The notes: generated from the letters alone by a model not told the origin. Positions 22,901 to 34,639 are shown, counted from the stretch's first letter. The stretch is DNA of 64,000 bases from Chara braunii (GCA_003427395.1 BFEA01000057.1:4159734-4223733); one strand, 5' to 3'. Translations and numbers: made by a program.

Positions 22901-22935
22901 CTCTCTCTCTCTCTCTCTCCACGCGACCCAAAGAT
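22280..22935. repeat. GA/CT foldback units (two copies)
   Basis: CT tracts (22,291-22,360 and 22,377-22,440) are followed by GCTAGCGCAACTACCATGAA and a hairpin GAATGAATCTTCCGC/GCGGCAAGATTCATTC (22,474-22,506). A GA tract (22,552-22,607) comes next, then CACGGCTGGCCGCGTCGAA and another CT tract (22,648-22,708). A second unit repeats this at 22,710-22,919, with a degraded right side. GA against CT tracts can pair over many bases. A third copy is at 46,452-46,860. No protein is encoded. Single N at 22,365. Confidence 0.8.
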
Positions 22936-23039
22936 GGAAAGTGCAAACGGATATCTTTGTTTTTCAATTTTATTTTTATTTTTGCAGAAGAATGTCGAAT
23001 TTTTTTTTTTTCGTCTTCTTTTTTTCTTCCCATGTGTAC

Positions 23040-25410
23040 CTACCGGTAGCTCGAGGCTCGGCAAGGTTCGGGATACCGGTAGGCTGAGCCACGGGCCTTA
23101 ACAACCGCTAGGTACTGGTGGCTTAATCAAGGACCAGAGGATGATTTGTATACCGACCTAAGGGTAACCAGAACTTTGTACCTACCTGAGATCGGATGGC
23201 ACATGCTAGGGATCGCGATGGCCTAGGGGAATGACCTACTGCCAATCTTTCGGAGGGCGGCCCGGGCGTTGGCCCGGATATGCCAAGAAATTTGAGGAAG
23301 GAGGAATGTAGGACCCAGGTGAAAATAGGAGGATGGCGGGAGTTTAGGATCCCATCGCCTCGATTGCGGTGTCAAGTGCCCCGCTTCATAATAGATCTGG
23401 TTTTCCGAAGTCTCTCAAGGGGAAGGGACCTGGCGAAAGCAACCCTAATTTGGGTACACAATTTTCAGCCATAGACAATCGACAAATTTTTACGACGTAT
23501 GGGTAAAGCATGGGTCATTCTGGGGAAATAGGGCTTGGGAGTTGCTCGAGTTCATCGACATTCTGGTGTTTGGGACACCACGATTGACCTATTCCAAATA
23601 TGAGCCCATAATCATAAGGGAAATAGAGATGGGGGAAAACTACCTAGTCCGGGTGGTGCGACTCTTTGAGGATCCTGCAGAGCAGGTAGAGCCCGTAGAG
23701 CAAGTGTGAGATGCGTAGAAAGGGTTGTCTAATGAGAATGAAATATTGCGCATTACTAAGTAAGGGCAGGGGTTATCATCATTAAAAGGGGAAAGGAGCA
23801 GGACGGCTGAGGGAAAGATGGAGACGAAAAAAGAATCTAAAGAGTGGGATCCTTCCGTGTCGATTGGCTGCAGGAACCCTAGAGATGGAGGCCCGGCGAC
23901 CACCGAAAGCCCAAGAGGGGTACGTGCTTTGTCGAGGAAACGACGTAATATGTGATCCGTGCAAAGTAGAAAGGAGGTACCAATCGACGGAGAATCCGGC
24001 CTGGAAAGGCCAAAAGACCCTAGTGGAAGAATAGAAGGTTCTACATGTCCGTCCTACATGCGACATGGGTGGAAGAGACCATCGAAGCGGCAAGGCGGGT
24101 AGACGGTGAAGGGGTATATAGGGTAGGAAGGACCCTGAGGTGGAAAAGGATGCAGGAGGATCCGGTTAAATAGAAAGTCAGACGATTCATGGGTAAGAGG
24201 TAATTTTGAATCTTGTTGGGGCCGCCTTGCTATCGGTATCCGTTTTTGGATAAGGAATATAAGGAGGTGCCAGGCTTCTCATTCTACCTATCTCACGGGG
24301 GCCTATGGCCCAGAGTCATAACGATTGTTCTCCAATGAGTATTTATGACCAAAGAAGAGGAGGAAGATTCGATTTCTCTGAGATTCTCTGGACCTAGGAT
24401 GAAGGACGTGGCTTAGATCGAGTCAGAGTTACTCTACTGGTTCTGCAAAGTCATGATGGCTTTCTGCAGAATATTCGCAGACGGGTTCTGCATCCGGACG
24501 GTACATCAGGATCGAGGGGCGGCCAGGCCGCCAATAGAAATGGAAGGGTCAACAACATTTTGAGTCACGACAATGACCGGTGTGTTGGAGGACTTTGGGC
24601 ACAACCCTTCAACCTATGTGAGCCCGATTGGGATGATCATTATCCACCACGGAATACCCTTACCCAATGTGTCGGCACCCTACTACCGCCAAGGACCCGA
24701 CCGACACTAGAAAAATTCTGGGGGCCGGGACTTTCACCTCTGCCCATACTCGCTGCAAAAAGACCCTTTCCGACGCCTAGGAAGTTGAAGGGGCGCAAAC
24801 CCTTCATGGAGTTTACAGCAAAAACCACCATAGGAGGAGAACTGTTGGAGTCGCTTTTGTAGCACTGTGAGCAGGAAGGCAACATTAGCTAGGGAAGCCG
24901 CATACCACCGTCGCTCCTAAGTGACGTCTATCAGTTGACCATCCAATACCTGATTATGGTGCACGATACCGCCATGGAATGTGTAAGCCGCTGTAATCAA
25001 GAAAGGGGTCACTCCCGGTTAGGCCAAGTCCTTCGTGACAGATGTAAACACTACCCACCCGAAGCGAGGTATGGGTTCTTATAAACATTGAGCAGAGGTG
25101 CAACCTTCAAGAGGAGCCTTGCTATAGGTATGACTTCCTCAGCAAGAGGGGGATATGGTCGAGCTCTCATTTTATTTAAGTAAAGACTGGGAAAGGGTTG
25201 GGGTAACCATTATTGCTAAAGATATTGAGATTGTTCTTAGAAAGGAAAGAAAAATGTTGACTCTGAAGAAAAGTAGGAATCCGCGTCGTCAGGGCATATG
25301 GTCCGAGATCCTATGCACATTATAGTGGGTGCTGGGCAGGATCAATGAGCTCATCGAGGGAGAGATTGAGTATTATAATATTATTCCTTAGTTAGATGGT
25401 TAGACGGGCC
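23040..25410 (+). pseudogene. decayed coding-like region upstream of gag
   Basis: No long frame survives, but the plus strand has protein-like pieces broken by stops and shifts. One at about 23,530-23,709 contains ELLEFIDILVFGTPRLTYSK and ends in TGA. Another near 23,915-24,110 has RGNDVICDPCKVE, and a third near 24,240-24,480 has EVPGFSFYLSHGGLWPRV. No domain is recognised. Its direction, and its position directly before gag-like and pol sequence, suggest it is the 5' part of the same retroelement or an extra open reading frame carried by it. It could equally be an unrelated relic. Nothing in 23,040-23,500 resembles the 3' flank at 32,160-33,050, so no LTR pair was found. Confidence 0.45.
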
Positions 25411-25414
25411 TATC

Positions 25415-26167
25415 ATGATCTTCGTCAGGGAGGACGTCGAATGGCGAAAATGGGGGTGCTATTTTCTAGAAGCGGCGAACGGTAAGATTTGGGATATGAA
25501 AATCCTAAAAACCCCGAACGGCTTGCCCCCCAGGAATTTTTTTTTGCTATGTGCAGGATTAGGAAAAATGGCAACGGAGGACGAGGCAGGAGATCAAGGA
25601 AGCAAGAGAGGTCAGAATGTAAGGGGGAACGTAGAGCAAAACGAAGGGGTTCTGAGGGACCGGAAGGCAACAAACCCGGAAGGTTCTAAGAGACGAAGGA
25701 AGAAAGTTACAATGGGGGAGATCTTAGGAAAAACCGACGGGAGCAAGCGAGGGACCCAAGAAACGGGGGGAGATAAAGAGAAAGGTGGCCTAGCGCCACG
25801 GGTGTTGGAAGGGGTGCTATCAAAAAAGGTGAGACTGACAGACGCTCGAAGAAAATTGATAGAGGTCGAAAAGAGGACGGCTGAGTACAAAGCAAAATTG
25901 ATGGAAGAAATGTTGAATGAAAGCGAGGGGGATTTTGTCGGGGCAAGGCATCACGAAGAACGAAGAACAAACCAAGGCCGAGGGAACCAGGATGATATTG
26001 GACATAGGATCGGGGAACGCAGAGGGACACCTAGTAAAAATGGGAAAGAAAGGACAAGGTCCCCAGAGAGGGAGGCAAAAAAAACTACGATCCCACTGAC
26101 CATAGACAGCGGGGCAAGCCGGCCAACGACCACGTCAATGGTCACAAGAGGATGCGAGGGACTCTGA
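25415..26167 (+). pseudogene. gag-region open frame of Ty3/gypsy element (250 codons)
   Basis: This is the longest uninterrupted frame of the decayed element. From about residue 55 it is strongly charged, rich in Lys, Arg, Glu and Gly, with a helical coiled-coil-like stretch DARRKLIEVEKRTAEYKAKL around residues 138-157. The first 55 residues are more hydrophobic and may be the tail of an upstream product. It is followed in the same direction by gag core, zinc knuckle, protease and RT pieces, which is the basis for the gag-region label. The sequence alone gives no catalytic motif. The assigned ATG is arbitrary, since the true start may be upstream behind stops. Confidence 0.5.
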
Positions 26168-26560
26168 AGCTTAAGAGAAAGGGTGTTAGGATGGTTTGAC
26201 CCTGAGGCCCTGAGGGTACGACGAAAGTCGGAGACGGGCTAGAAGCCGGTAAGGAAGGACAGAGGTCCGACACAGCCGGCGAGACAAGAGGATCTGAGGG
26301 AGGACTCAAAAAAATGGTGTTTTCCCTTACGCATACATTAAACAGAAACCAGGGATACCTGGTTGATGCCAAGAAGAAGTTGACGTTCGATGTGGCAAAC
26401 ATAAAAAAAAATCACGATAGACTACGAGAATCTGGCCGCATTGTTAAGGTGGAGCGAGGAAGAAAGGATTGACCACCTAGGACAACACGTATCGGTGAAT
26501 TTGGGGAGAGACATGATGGCTATCGTTGAGGTCAACGGGTCCTAGAAGGAAGCCCGAGAT

Positions 26561-27013
26561 GTGATGATGAAGAAATACCTGGCAGCCGAGAAAATGGCAA
26601 CGAAAACCGAGTTGGTTGTGGTGCAAAGGAAGACTTTCACAACGTATAATGACTTCCTAAGGGAGTTCACCCTGATGGCACTGCGGATTCTGGGGGTAAC
26701 GGATCGCAAAATGAACAAATATTTCCTTGGACGGTTTACCAAGTTTGACAAGGACAAGATCTTGTCAGCCTACCAGCAAACGACGAAATTCGTAAATATG
26801 AGGGATGTCGATTTTAGTACAGTGACGAACATTGCCAAAAAGGGGGTCGTGATCGAATCTCTTACCCTGCTAAAAGAAGGAAAGGTCATAGATCTAACTG
26901 GTAAGACAAGGGATAAGGTGAAAAGGGGAATAAAAAGTTTTCACGAGCCCGTCTATGGAGTGGACGACAAGATCAAGAGGGTAAAAAACACGCTAATGGT
27001 AACGCAGGCCTAA
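26561..27013 (+). pseudogene. gag core fragment of Ty3/gypsy element
   Basis: A 150-codon helical, charged frame with LREFTLMALRILGVTDRKMN followed by KYFLGRF, which resembles the capsid-like gag core (a helix, then FLxGL-type contact). A frame shift or stop separates it from the preceding piece; 26,300-26,460 still has protein-like sequence including KNHDRLRESGR. Capsid protein would assemble into virus-like particles. The zinc knuckle follows 34 bases downstream in another frame. Assignment to gag rests on this order more than on the core motif itself. Confidence 0.55.
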
Positions 27014-27046
27014 ACAACTCGACCCTCGTTCCCTCCGCAAGAAGGT

Positions 27047-27262
27047 GTGGTTCCGAAAGTAGTGACCAATCGGAGATTCAATAGGAGGGACCCAACTAAC
27101 GAGAATTGCAGATATTGCACAATGGTTGACCACTTTGCATGGGCCTGTCCAAGATTCAACTATGATATTATGCGGAAGAGGTGTTCTAGAACGCTAAAAG
27201 GGGATATCATCGGACCCCACGGAGAGAAGGTGAACCGAAATTCCCCAGGAGGGATGCAGTGA
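27047..27262 (+). pseudogene. gag nucleocapsid fragment with CCHC zinc knuckle
   Basis: The 71-codon frame contains C21-R-Y-C24-T-M-V-D-H29-F-A-W-A-C34, a perfect CX2CX4HX4C knuckle. In gag this binds the element's RNA during packaging. The basic stretch before it (RRFNRRD) fits a nucleocapsid. It lies between the capsid-like fragment and a protease-like fragment, as in Ty3/gypsy elements. The surrounding frame is short because of stops at both ends. Confidence 0.75.
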
Positions 27263-27298
27263 GTCATAATTGCTCTTAACAACTTCGACGTCGCGGCG

Positions 27299-27694
27299 GT
27301 GGAAGCAGAGCCAATAGCAAAAATCGGTTGGGATAAGGCCCGGGGACGAGGGGCACATACTAATTTCATCCTAGAAAGCAACGTGTGGGATAAGGTGAAC
27401 GTGATTACGAAGCAGCGAACAACAGAAAAGAAGATCGTGGAGGACGTTGTAATGGGAGACACAGGGGAAGGCTTGAGAGCGCCACATGAGGCAGGGGCTA
27501 ACGAACAAGAGAAGGTTTACAGAAAGCCTAGAGAGGAGGGTCCAGTGGACACGGCGGCCTCCACCAAGAAAAAGTTTAGATATCAGATCCTCATTCTAAC
27601 TATATCCGAGATCGACGACACCCTCAACAAGCTACTAGGGAGTCGGGACCATGGTGTCAATATCATTCCAGACCATGATGCAAGCAAGTCCTAA
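27299..27694 (+). pseudogene. gag-pol linker fragment
   Basis: A 131-codon frame with no recognised domain, acidic and Lys/Glu-rich, ending about 200 bases before the protease-like piece. It contains LILTISEIDDTLNKLLG near its end. It is protein-like and colinear with the element, so it is taken as part of the spacer between nucleocapsid and protease. Function unknown. Confidence 0.4.
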
Positions 27695-27896
27695 ACTCTT
27701 GAAGGGTCTTAGACAATTGCTGACCCGCCAGCGAGTAGAGGTAGAGGAAAGTCCGAAAGCTCGGGAAAAAGAAACGGAGTAGGAAGCGCCGCGAGAAGTC
27801 GCCAACCTTCAGAGGATTCTCAGGGATCTGGAAGACCTGGAAAAGGTTTTCGCAAACATTCGTCTGAGCTTACCAGATCGTGAAGGTGGGGAAATT

Positions 27897-28130
27897 ATGA
27901 GGGCACCGCCGGGAACAAAACTCAGTTTCCATTCGCTGCCAGTGGGAAACCTGAAAGTACAAATCAGGACCCATCGCACAAATGCGGCGGTGGATGGAGG
28001 GGTTGAAATTACGCTGATCAGGAAGGACTTTGCAAAAATTACACGATGTGCAGTTAACAAAGAGACAACTAGAAGTATCCGGGAAGACGAGAGGGAAATC
28101 TCCGGATACGTTACTAAGTACGCATTGTGA
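27897..28130 (+). pseudogene. retroviral-type aspartic protease fragment
   Basis: The frame has a hydrophobic strand followed by A-A-V-D33-G-G-V-E-I-T-L-I, at the place of the D-T/S-G active site of retropepsins. Here the residue after Asp is Gly, so the catalytic triplet is altered (DGG). A retropepsin works as a homodimer and cuts the polyprotein. The C-terminal half of the fold should follow after 28,130; a stop ends the frame, but protein-like sequence (EMDHDIILGRP, about 28,185-28,220) continues in another frame and looks like the ILG strand of the second half. Confidence 0.65.
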
Positions 28131-28306
28131 AGGCGGGAGTCAGGGAGTCCATTTGGTCGTTCCAATGAATGATTGTCATGGGCGAAATGGATCATGACAT
28201 AATCCTTGGAAGACCTCGGTGTGCAAATGTGGAGATGATAGGGATGCACATGCGTGATGGGACGTATATGGTAAACATAGAAGACTTGGCAATCGGACGA
28301 GGCTAG

Positions 28307-28879
28307 TTGCTCCGCCTCACTGGAACAGGGGGCAACCCTCCGAAAGGGAAATTGGCAGCATGGTCGCCATCCTTTGCGGAAAGCGCTAGAAAGGGGGCGT
28401 TCGCACAAATGGAAGGGGTGAGAGAAAGAGTAGAAATCATGATTGAGGAAACATTCAGTAAGAAAGAGTGGGTCAAGACGGGGTTACCACAGAAGAAAAG
28501 GAGGCAAGAGGACGATGTCTTGGACGTTATGGTAATAGAGAAAGAAACAGAAGTCGAGCTAGGGGCCAGTCTACCGCGGTCGAAAGAAGTGCGGGACGAG
28601 GAGCCAGAGATAGCACTTGAAATCCCTGATTTGTTGCAACTCGTCAAGGCCATCAAGTATCATAAGGTAGTGCTAGACCTGGCCGCACTCGCTAAGTTTG
28701 AGGGCGAAGTCCGCAAGGGCCACTGTCTAAATGGAAAGCTGGTCAGCATCCTGTCACGAATTGTCGAGGCACACTGGGCAGTTCCACCCATTCATTTTTT
28801 AGAAGAGAGATCCCGAAAGGAACCGTTCGCAAGTATGAGCCAATGGGAAAGAAGGTTGGGCCCGTCTCGGTCCTGCTAG
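28307..28879 (+). pseudogene. protease-RT spacer fragment (190 codons)
   Basis: A long charged frame between the protease and RT pieces. It has KKRRQEDDVLDVMVIEKETE in the middle and a Leu-rich helical stretch (IPDLLQLVKAI) later. No enzyme motif is recognised. Position suggests the connector region of pol. A stop and frame change separate it from the RT start at 29,032. Confidence 0.45.
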
Positions 28880-29031
28880 AGACAACGAGGGAAGAGGCTA
28901 TGGACAGAGAGGAAGAAGTCATCCGGGTAATCAGAGAAAGATGAGCGAGTGGAGGACATCGAATACCGGACGAAGTAGCAGATACCATGAAGATAGGAGT
29001 GAAAGGATTCCTGATGGAGTAAGAAACCCGC

Positions 29032-30126
29032 TTGATCAAGCAAGCCTGTGAAGAATTTCACATAGCATTTGCCTTCAATGATCATCAAAAGGGCTGGTTG
29101 AATGCAAAGTTGATACCCCCCGTCAGGATTCACACTGTTGAACACGAATGTTGGAATGATGAAGGACCGGCCTATGACTTTGGAATAGCGGATGAAGTAA
29201 CTGACCTGCTCAGAGCAAAAATTGGTTCCTTTGTCGCCGAGGCTACCGCATCTCCGTACGCAAACAAATGGTTTGTCTTTCGGAAACCTAACAAGACCCT
29301 TAGATGGATCCAGGAGCTACATAAGTTGAATGTTATAACTATCCGAGACGCAGGGTTGTTGCCTTTGGCAGACTTATTGGCAGAATCTCACGCCAGACGG
29401 AGCATTTACTCGCTGATAGATCTCTATTTCGGATACGATCAGCTCCCGCTGGACGTCTGAGATAGACCCTATTGAGCCATGCACACCCTGGTAGGCCAAC
29501 TACAAATGCAAGAAACCCCTATGAACTTCACCAACGCTGTGCCAGAGGCACAAAGGAGGATGCTCGCAGTTCTTGGAGATATGTTCCCAGCAAAGTGTGA
29601 ACCCTACATCGATGACAACCCGATTAAAGGTGCTCGGGAGAAGGATGAAACAAAGTTTTAGCCAGGAGTTCGAAAGTTTGTGTGAGACTATTTGCAGAAC
29701 ATCAAGGACCTCCTTCACTGGTTTCTGGTATACAATATTATCGCCAGCAGTCCCAAAAGTATCCTTGCAGTCCCGGAGGTGACCATCTTGGGTTTTCGTT
29801 GCGGGTGATATGGAAGAAAACCCAACCCAGCCAAAACCAAGAAAATTTCCAAGTGGTCAATGCTTCTGCGTTCCACAACGGAAGTAAGAGTTTTCCTGGG
29901 GGTTGTCGGGTTCTGGAGGATCTTTATCAAGGGCTTCACCAAGATAGCGGAACCCATTTGGGCCATGATTCGCGAAGAAGGGACAATGGACTGCTCTGAG
30001 GAGCGAGAGACTGTTGTCCAGGCTTTCAAAGATATGTTCACGATGGAACAGGTTACCCTTGCTGCTCCGTGTTTCAATGACAAGGTAGGACGACGTTCAT
30101 ACTCGAAACCGATGGGGGACCTTTAG
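29032..30126 (+). pseudogene. reverse transcriptase (fingers, palm, thumb), broken
   Basis: There are three frames in order. The first (29,032-29,460) has SPYANKWFVFRKPNKTLRW (fingers) and YSLIDLYFGYDQLPLD, holding the first palm Asp. The second (29,479-29,661) has EPYIDDNPIKG, the YxDD catalytic box (D45, D46). The third (29,860-30,126) has TTEVRVFLGVVGFWRIFIKGF, the thumb-to-RNase H connection typical of Ty3/gypsy pol. The enzyme would copy element RNA into DNA. Stops at 29,458 and 29,659 and a shift near 29,700-29,860 make it dead. The catalytic residues themselves are intact. Confidence 0.85.
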
Positions 30127-30802
30127 CTGTGGGAGGAGTGTTGATACAGAAAGGCGAGGAAGAGAGAGAGAGACCCATCAAATTCGAGAGTAGGACGCTG
30201 AACTCAGTACAACCGTAGAACATCATTACTCTTAATTCAAAGAGGAAGTGTTGGTCGTCCTTCACTGCCTCAAAGGCTTATCTGTTTGGGAAATGCTTCA
30301 TTCTGAGGATCGATTTGACGAATGTCGCAGGGGCGCTAAAGAAATACAAACCCATAGACCCTATTGTGGGAAGATGGGTAGGGTTCATCTGATAGTTTGA
30401 CTACAAATTCGAACGCATTGTCGGGCTTAGGAATAGGGCCGATGGTCTAAGTAGGTCTACATCACACCGGAAGGAGTAGAGCATGCGGATCCTATCGATA
30501 TGTTCCTCGACTACGAGGGAGGGACCCTTGTGATGGACAATGTGGTAATAAACCAGAGATGCAGGACTGGGGAACTGCTCGTCAAAGTCTTGGAAAAGGG
30601 GCCTCCCGCTGTAGTTGCAGAACTCAGGGAAGGACCAGTTACAAGACAGAGTCGTAAGGAGGAAAAGGATTTGTGGGGAGAGAAAGTGGACCCAAAGGAG
30701 GAACTAATAGCAATGACCATTGAGGGAGGTCGAGAGGCCGTTATGAGCTTGGTAGAATCCTGGGAGCAAGAGCAGCAGCGGTACCTGGTGAACAAAGCAT
30801 AG
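30127..30802 (+). pseudogene. RNase H and connector region, degraded
   Basis: After the thumb, 30,127-30,480 should encode RNase H. Only scattered protein-like pieces remain, such as a hydrophobic VLVVLHCLKGLSVWEML-like stretch near 30,245-30,300 and FDYKFERIVG near 30,400. A 100-codon frame (30,500-30,802) follows, acidic and without an assigned domain. No complete set of RNase H acidic residues could be read. Identity rests on position between RT and integrase. Confidence 0.5.
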
Positions 30803-30880
30803 GCGTAGCAGGGGGAAAACGAAGAAGGAAATAAATTCTTATACATTGGGACGTACGATGGGATTTTCAGGGACATTGGG

Positions 30881-32158
30881 TTGATGCTAGAAGGGAGTAA
30901 TGAGGCCGGAGAAAGCAGCCTCAAAGGAAGAGAGGAAGTTGGGAAGTATGTACTAAAAAATGGGCATTTATTCAAGAGAGAGGAAAACCTAATGCCCAGA
31001 AGTGTGGTGTGCCGACGATACAGACTAGTGGACATAATTCAGGCAATGCACGATGGGTTGGTTGGAGGACACCGTTCCTCGAAAGGGACGCTGGCAAAAA
31101 TAATGTCATTTTACTTTTGGTCAGGGATGGGGAGTATGATAGCAACATACTGCCAGACCTGCTTGATTTATTAAGAGCGAAGTACGACTCGCATGTTCGA
31201 ACCTCTTAGACCCATGCGGGTGTTAGGACCGGGACATCCGGTCCGCCTCGACCTCGTAGTCATGTATGTGTCTACGGAATGATAGAAGTATATCCTTGAC
31301 GCTAGAGACAACCAAAGTAGGTTTGTGGAGGCAGTAGCCCTCAAGAAGAAAACAAGAAAGGGAGTGGCAAGGTGCATTGAAGATTTTCATCTGAGGCACT
31401 CATTAATCAGAAGGTTTATAGCTGATAATGTGACGATATTTGTGAACCAAGAAGCATTGAGCACTTGCAAAAGACTCAGGGTGCCCATTAAGCTTATCGA
31501 GTCATGTCGGCCAAAGGTTAACGCACCTCTGGAAAGGGGGTACCGAACTTTGAAGAACACAATTGCAAAGCCAGCCGCAGGCGATCTTGAGAAATGGCCC
31601 AAGTACCTCAAGTAGATCGTCTTTCTAGAAAACGTGACCCCAAAGAGGACCACAAGTTGTATCCTTGTTAAGCTGTGGGACAAAAGGGAAATTGACTTCC
31701 GAGTGGAGACCCTAATACTGATTTGGAACAAGCTAAATGATAGTCCGCACTTAACAACGAAACAGTTGATCGAGGCTTAATGCCAGCAAAACATTCAGAA
31801 TGAGGAGGCAATGAAAGAAGTTGTGAACTGAGTCCTTGATAGCAGAATGAAAGGCAAGGCAAAGGGGGATCAAATCAAGAATATCAAGAGAAAACCACTC
31901 CAAGTGGGAGAGATGGTTCTAGTAAAAAATTCGGCACTAGAAAACACTTTGTCAGGATAGTTGGGGAGGAGGTTCAAGGGTCCCTACCGGGTCGCTAAGT
32001 GCCTAGGATTGAGCACCTTCAAGTTGGAAGATCTGGATGAGACTGGATTGAGAGGGCACTTTCCGGGACAACGACTGGTCAGATTTCTAAGTCGAGATTC
32101 AATGGAACAATGGTTACAAAAAGTCCAAGACAAAGAAACTGGGGAGCCGGCAAGCTAA
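30881..32158 (+). pseudogene. integrase: HHCC, catalytic core and C-terminal pieces
   Basis: The first frame (30,881-31,174) has H57-X6-H64-X26-C91-X2-C94, the integrase zinc-binding domain. The core is in 31,190-31,615: a VVMY strand near 31,256 close to the first Asp, FIADN with the second Asp at about 31,425, and NAPLERGYRTLKNTI with the Glu at about 31,535. The C-terminal piece (31,961-32,158) has RRFKGPYRV, a GPY/F-like motif, then a short charged tail. Integrase inserts the cDNA. Several stops break the core. After 32,158 the frame ends and no LTR could be paired with the 5' side. Confidence 0.8.
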
Positions 32159-33062
32159 GCACTAGCGAAGATCGTATCTATATTGTATCTTTTTTTGTCG
32201 GACAATGATTATGGTTGTGTCATGGGGAAGATTGCATGGGCTGAATGGCAAGACTGAGAATGATTGGGGCAATGTATCATAGTTTTTGTGGGGAAAGGAT
32301 TGGATCTCGACGTCATTGCGAAAAAATTGTCGCATAGTAATGTATAATATGGTATTGTGTGAAGGGGACTGGGGTGAATGGTGCATTCCTGAGAGTGGGG
32401 AGTTATGGCACCATAAGGGAAATGAGTGTTTTATTTTCTTTGTTCTTTTTTTGTTGAGGCTTTCCTTTGTGGGAGTAAGTTGTGTATTTTACCTTCGTTT
32501 ATGATTACAGAAGCAAAAAAAAATTGAATTAGCATGGAGTTCAACAATGAGAACAAGCCAGGATGAAGGGCAGAAGTCGGAGGGACAATAAAATAGATAA
32601 AAGCCGAAGTTGTTCATAGGCCCGCAACCAAGAGTTGCACTTGGAAAAAGGAAGAGAAAGGCCACTTGTTGTAAGGAAAAGGAAAGTAATCGGGACCTAT
32701 GGTCTGGGAGTTTATGAGCGGATATGGAGGAGCGCATGACAAGAAGTGAAGCAACAAAGGGTAAGTGAGAGCAAAGGGAGATAAATGTAGGAAAGTGTAC
32801 ACGAGTGTACACGAGCTTTGGTTATAGCAGATGATAGGTGTGAATAAGGTACTTGAGTGTGAGCAAAATAAAGATTAGTCAAGATATAGTGGACAAACAA
32901 TGGATGTTTATGGACTACTTTCTGTATGGGCTACCTTGAGATGTTTAAGGGGAAGGGCTGGCAAGGGACGTTGGGATGGAACCCGTCGGGACGGTTGTTT
33001 TATGGGATCGTGTGAAAGACAAAGTTGTATTGTGGAAAAAAACTATGGATATGGCTTTGTAT
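32159..33062. other. no gene seen; 3' flank of the Ty3/gypsy relic
   Basis: GA-rich DNA with small unsupported open frames. It could include a 3' LTR, but no second copy is in the window to show it. Confidence 0.5.
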
Positions 33063-33076
33063 AGATAAGGTGTTAA

Positions 33077-33379
33077 TGTAGCAGCGGGTATCTGGCGCCA
33101 GGTTCAGGGTGAAGAGGTTCCTCCCTCCCCAACATCCTGCTTAGTCAATCCCCTGGACCCCAGGGTAATCAATTTTGTAGGAATATTCTGCATCTCTGTT
33201 TTTCTGATATGGTTCAAATTTTGTCCATGTAAGGGACATTGGACCCGTTTTCCAGCAGGTGTCACTCCCCACCAATAGATGGAGTTTCCCCCCAGGTGTT
33301 AGAGGTGTCTGCTTTTATCAACACCACTAACACTGACGGAGGCTTTTGCATTAAAAAAAAATAATAATAATAAAAAAAT
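33077..33379 (+). mobile_element. possible A-tailed retroposon with imperfect flanking repeats
   Basis: A 303-bp segment ends in an A-rich tail (33,350-33,379, AAAAAAAATAATAATAATA type). AGATAAGGTGTTAA (33,063-33,076) and AGATGAGGCGTTGA (33,380-33,393) flank it, 11 of 14 identical and all differences transitions, which fits an old target-site duplication. Sequence just after it (GTTCCTCCC near 33,449, AACTTAGTCAA) also resembles sequence near its start (33,117). A simple tandem duplication of about 320 bp is therefore an alternative. No pol III boxes or protein are clear. Confidence 0.45.
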
Positions 33380-33790
33380 AGATGAGGCGTTGACTCTCAA
33401 TCGAGTTCAGGCGAGGTTAGGGAACCTATGGGTAGAGGGGCGTGAAGGTGTTCCTCCCCTAGGAGCCTAGCCCAACTTAGTCAAGTCAAGTCTCGAGTGA
33501 GAAAGGTCTGAGAGCGGGAGAGAGTGAAAACAAAAGATTGATCTTGTATCCTTGTTTATGGCTGAACGGCGGGTGGACTAGCGTTGCGTGAGGACGAAAC
33601 CTCTGCTTGAGCGCTAGACGTTAAGCCAGGTGTATTCATAAATTCATTATGGCAACAAGATGTAAGGGGAAAATGATGAAAAAAATCGCATGCAGAAAAC
33701 TACATAAGATGGTCATCTTTTAACCCCCCTTAGTAAAAGATGGGATCCGTGTCCTCAAGGCCCATCCCCTCGGGCGCTGCCAAAGAAATA

Positions 33791-34030
33791 ACAAAGAATG
33801 ACCCCTAAAAAGGTTGTTCGACTAGAAATAGCAAAGAATAACCCCTGAAAGGGTTGTTCGACTTAAAATAGCAAAGAATGATCCCTGAAAAGGCTGTTTG
33901 ACTTGGAATACTAAAGAATGACCCGTGAAAAGGTTTTTCGACTCGAAATAACAAAGAATTACCCTTAAAAAGGTTATTCGATTTGAAATGGTAAAGGATG
34001 GTCTCTGAAAAGGGTCATTAAAATATTGGC
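33791..34030. repeat. 40-bp tandem repeat, six units
   Basis: Units start exactly every 40 bp (33,791, 33,831, 33,871, 33,911, 33,951, 33,991) with GCAAAGAATGACCCCTGAAA then GGTTGTTCGACT. There are no spacers and units differ by point changes. Non-coding, since 40 is not a multiple of three. Confidence 0.95.
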
Positions 34031-34129
34031 CTTAGGGTGTCCTACCACATTGGGGAGGAACCTTAAGAGGAATAGAGAATTGGCACTGGGGTCCCCTTGC
34101 ATGATTGTCTGATAAAGACTGAATGAAAC

Positions 34130-34620
34130 TGAGTTGGACGGATTGGGCTATGAAAAGGAAAACACTGTCAGACCAGTTATGAGAATCAGCTTGGCAAAAG
34201 AGATTGAAAGAGAATGATTGAGAATTGAAGAAGTCGTTGGGTCGGCCGTAAGAGTCAACTTTGGAAAGAAATTGGAAGAAGATAAATTGTGAATTGAAAA
34301 GGGTCGTTGAGACGGTTGTAAGAAACAACCTTGGAGAGGAAGAGCAAAGATGAGGATTGGAAAGACCGTTGGGACGGTCATAAGAATCAGGCTTGAAAGA
34401 GAGATTGGAAAAGATGGAATATTGATTTGGAAAGGCCGTCGGGAAGGTCATGAAAAGCGGTCTTGAAAAGAGATTGGAAAAATAAAATTGATAATTGGAA
34501 AGGGCCAACGACGAGTCGGCCGTGAGAATTGTTCCTAACAGAAAAAAAAATCGTCAGATCGGTCATGAGAATCAACCTTGAGAAAGATTTGGAAAGAGAA
34601 TTTGGATTGAGCGTTTGTGT
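34130..34620. repeat. ~60-70-bp tandem repeat, about seven units
   Basis: The landmark GTCGTTGGGACGGTCATAAG with variants recurs at 34,233, 34,303, 34,364 and 34,434, with weaker copies on both sides. GAATTGGAAAG-type spacers lie between. Period varies from 61 to 70 bp. Confidence 0.85.
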
Positions 34621-34639
34621 GAGAATTAAAAAATGCATT

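Noticed and set aside
33791-34030. Regular 40-bp repeats, considered as CRISPR
   Set aside because: Units are contiguous without unique spacers, there are no cas genes, and the genome is eukaryotic.
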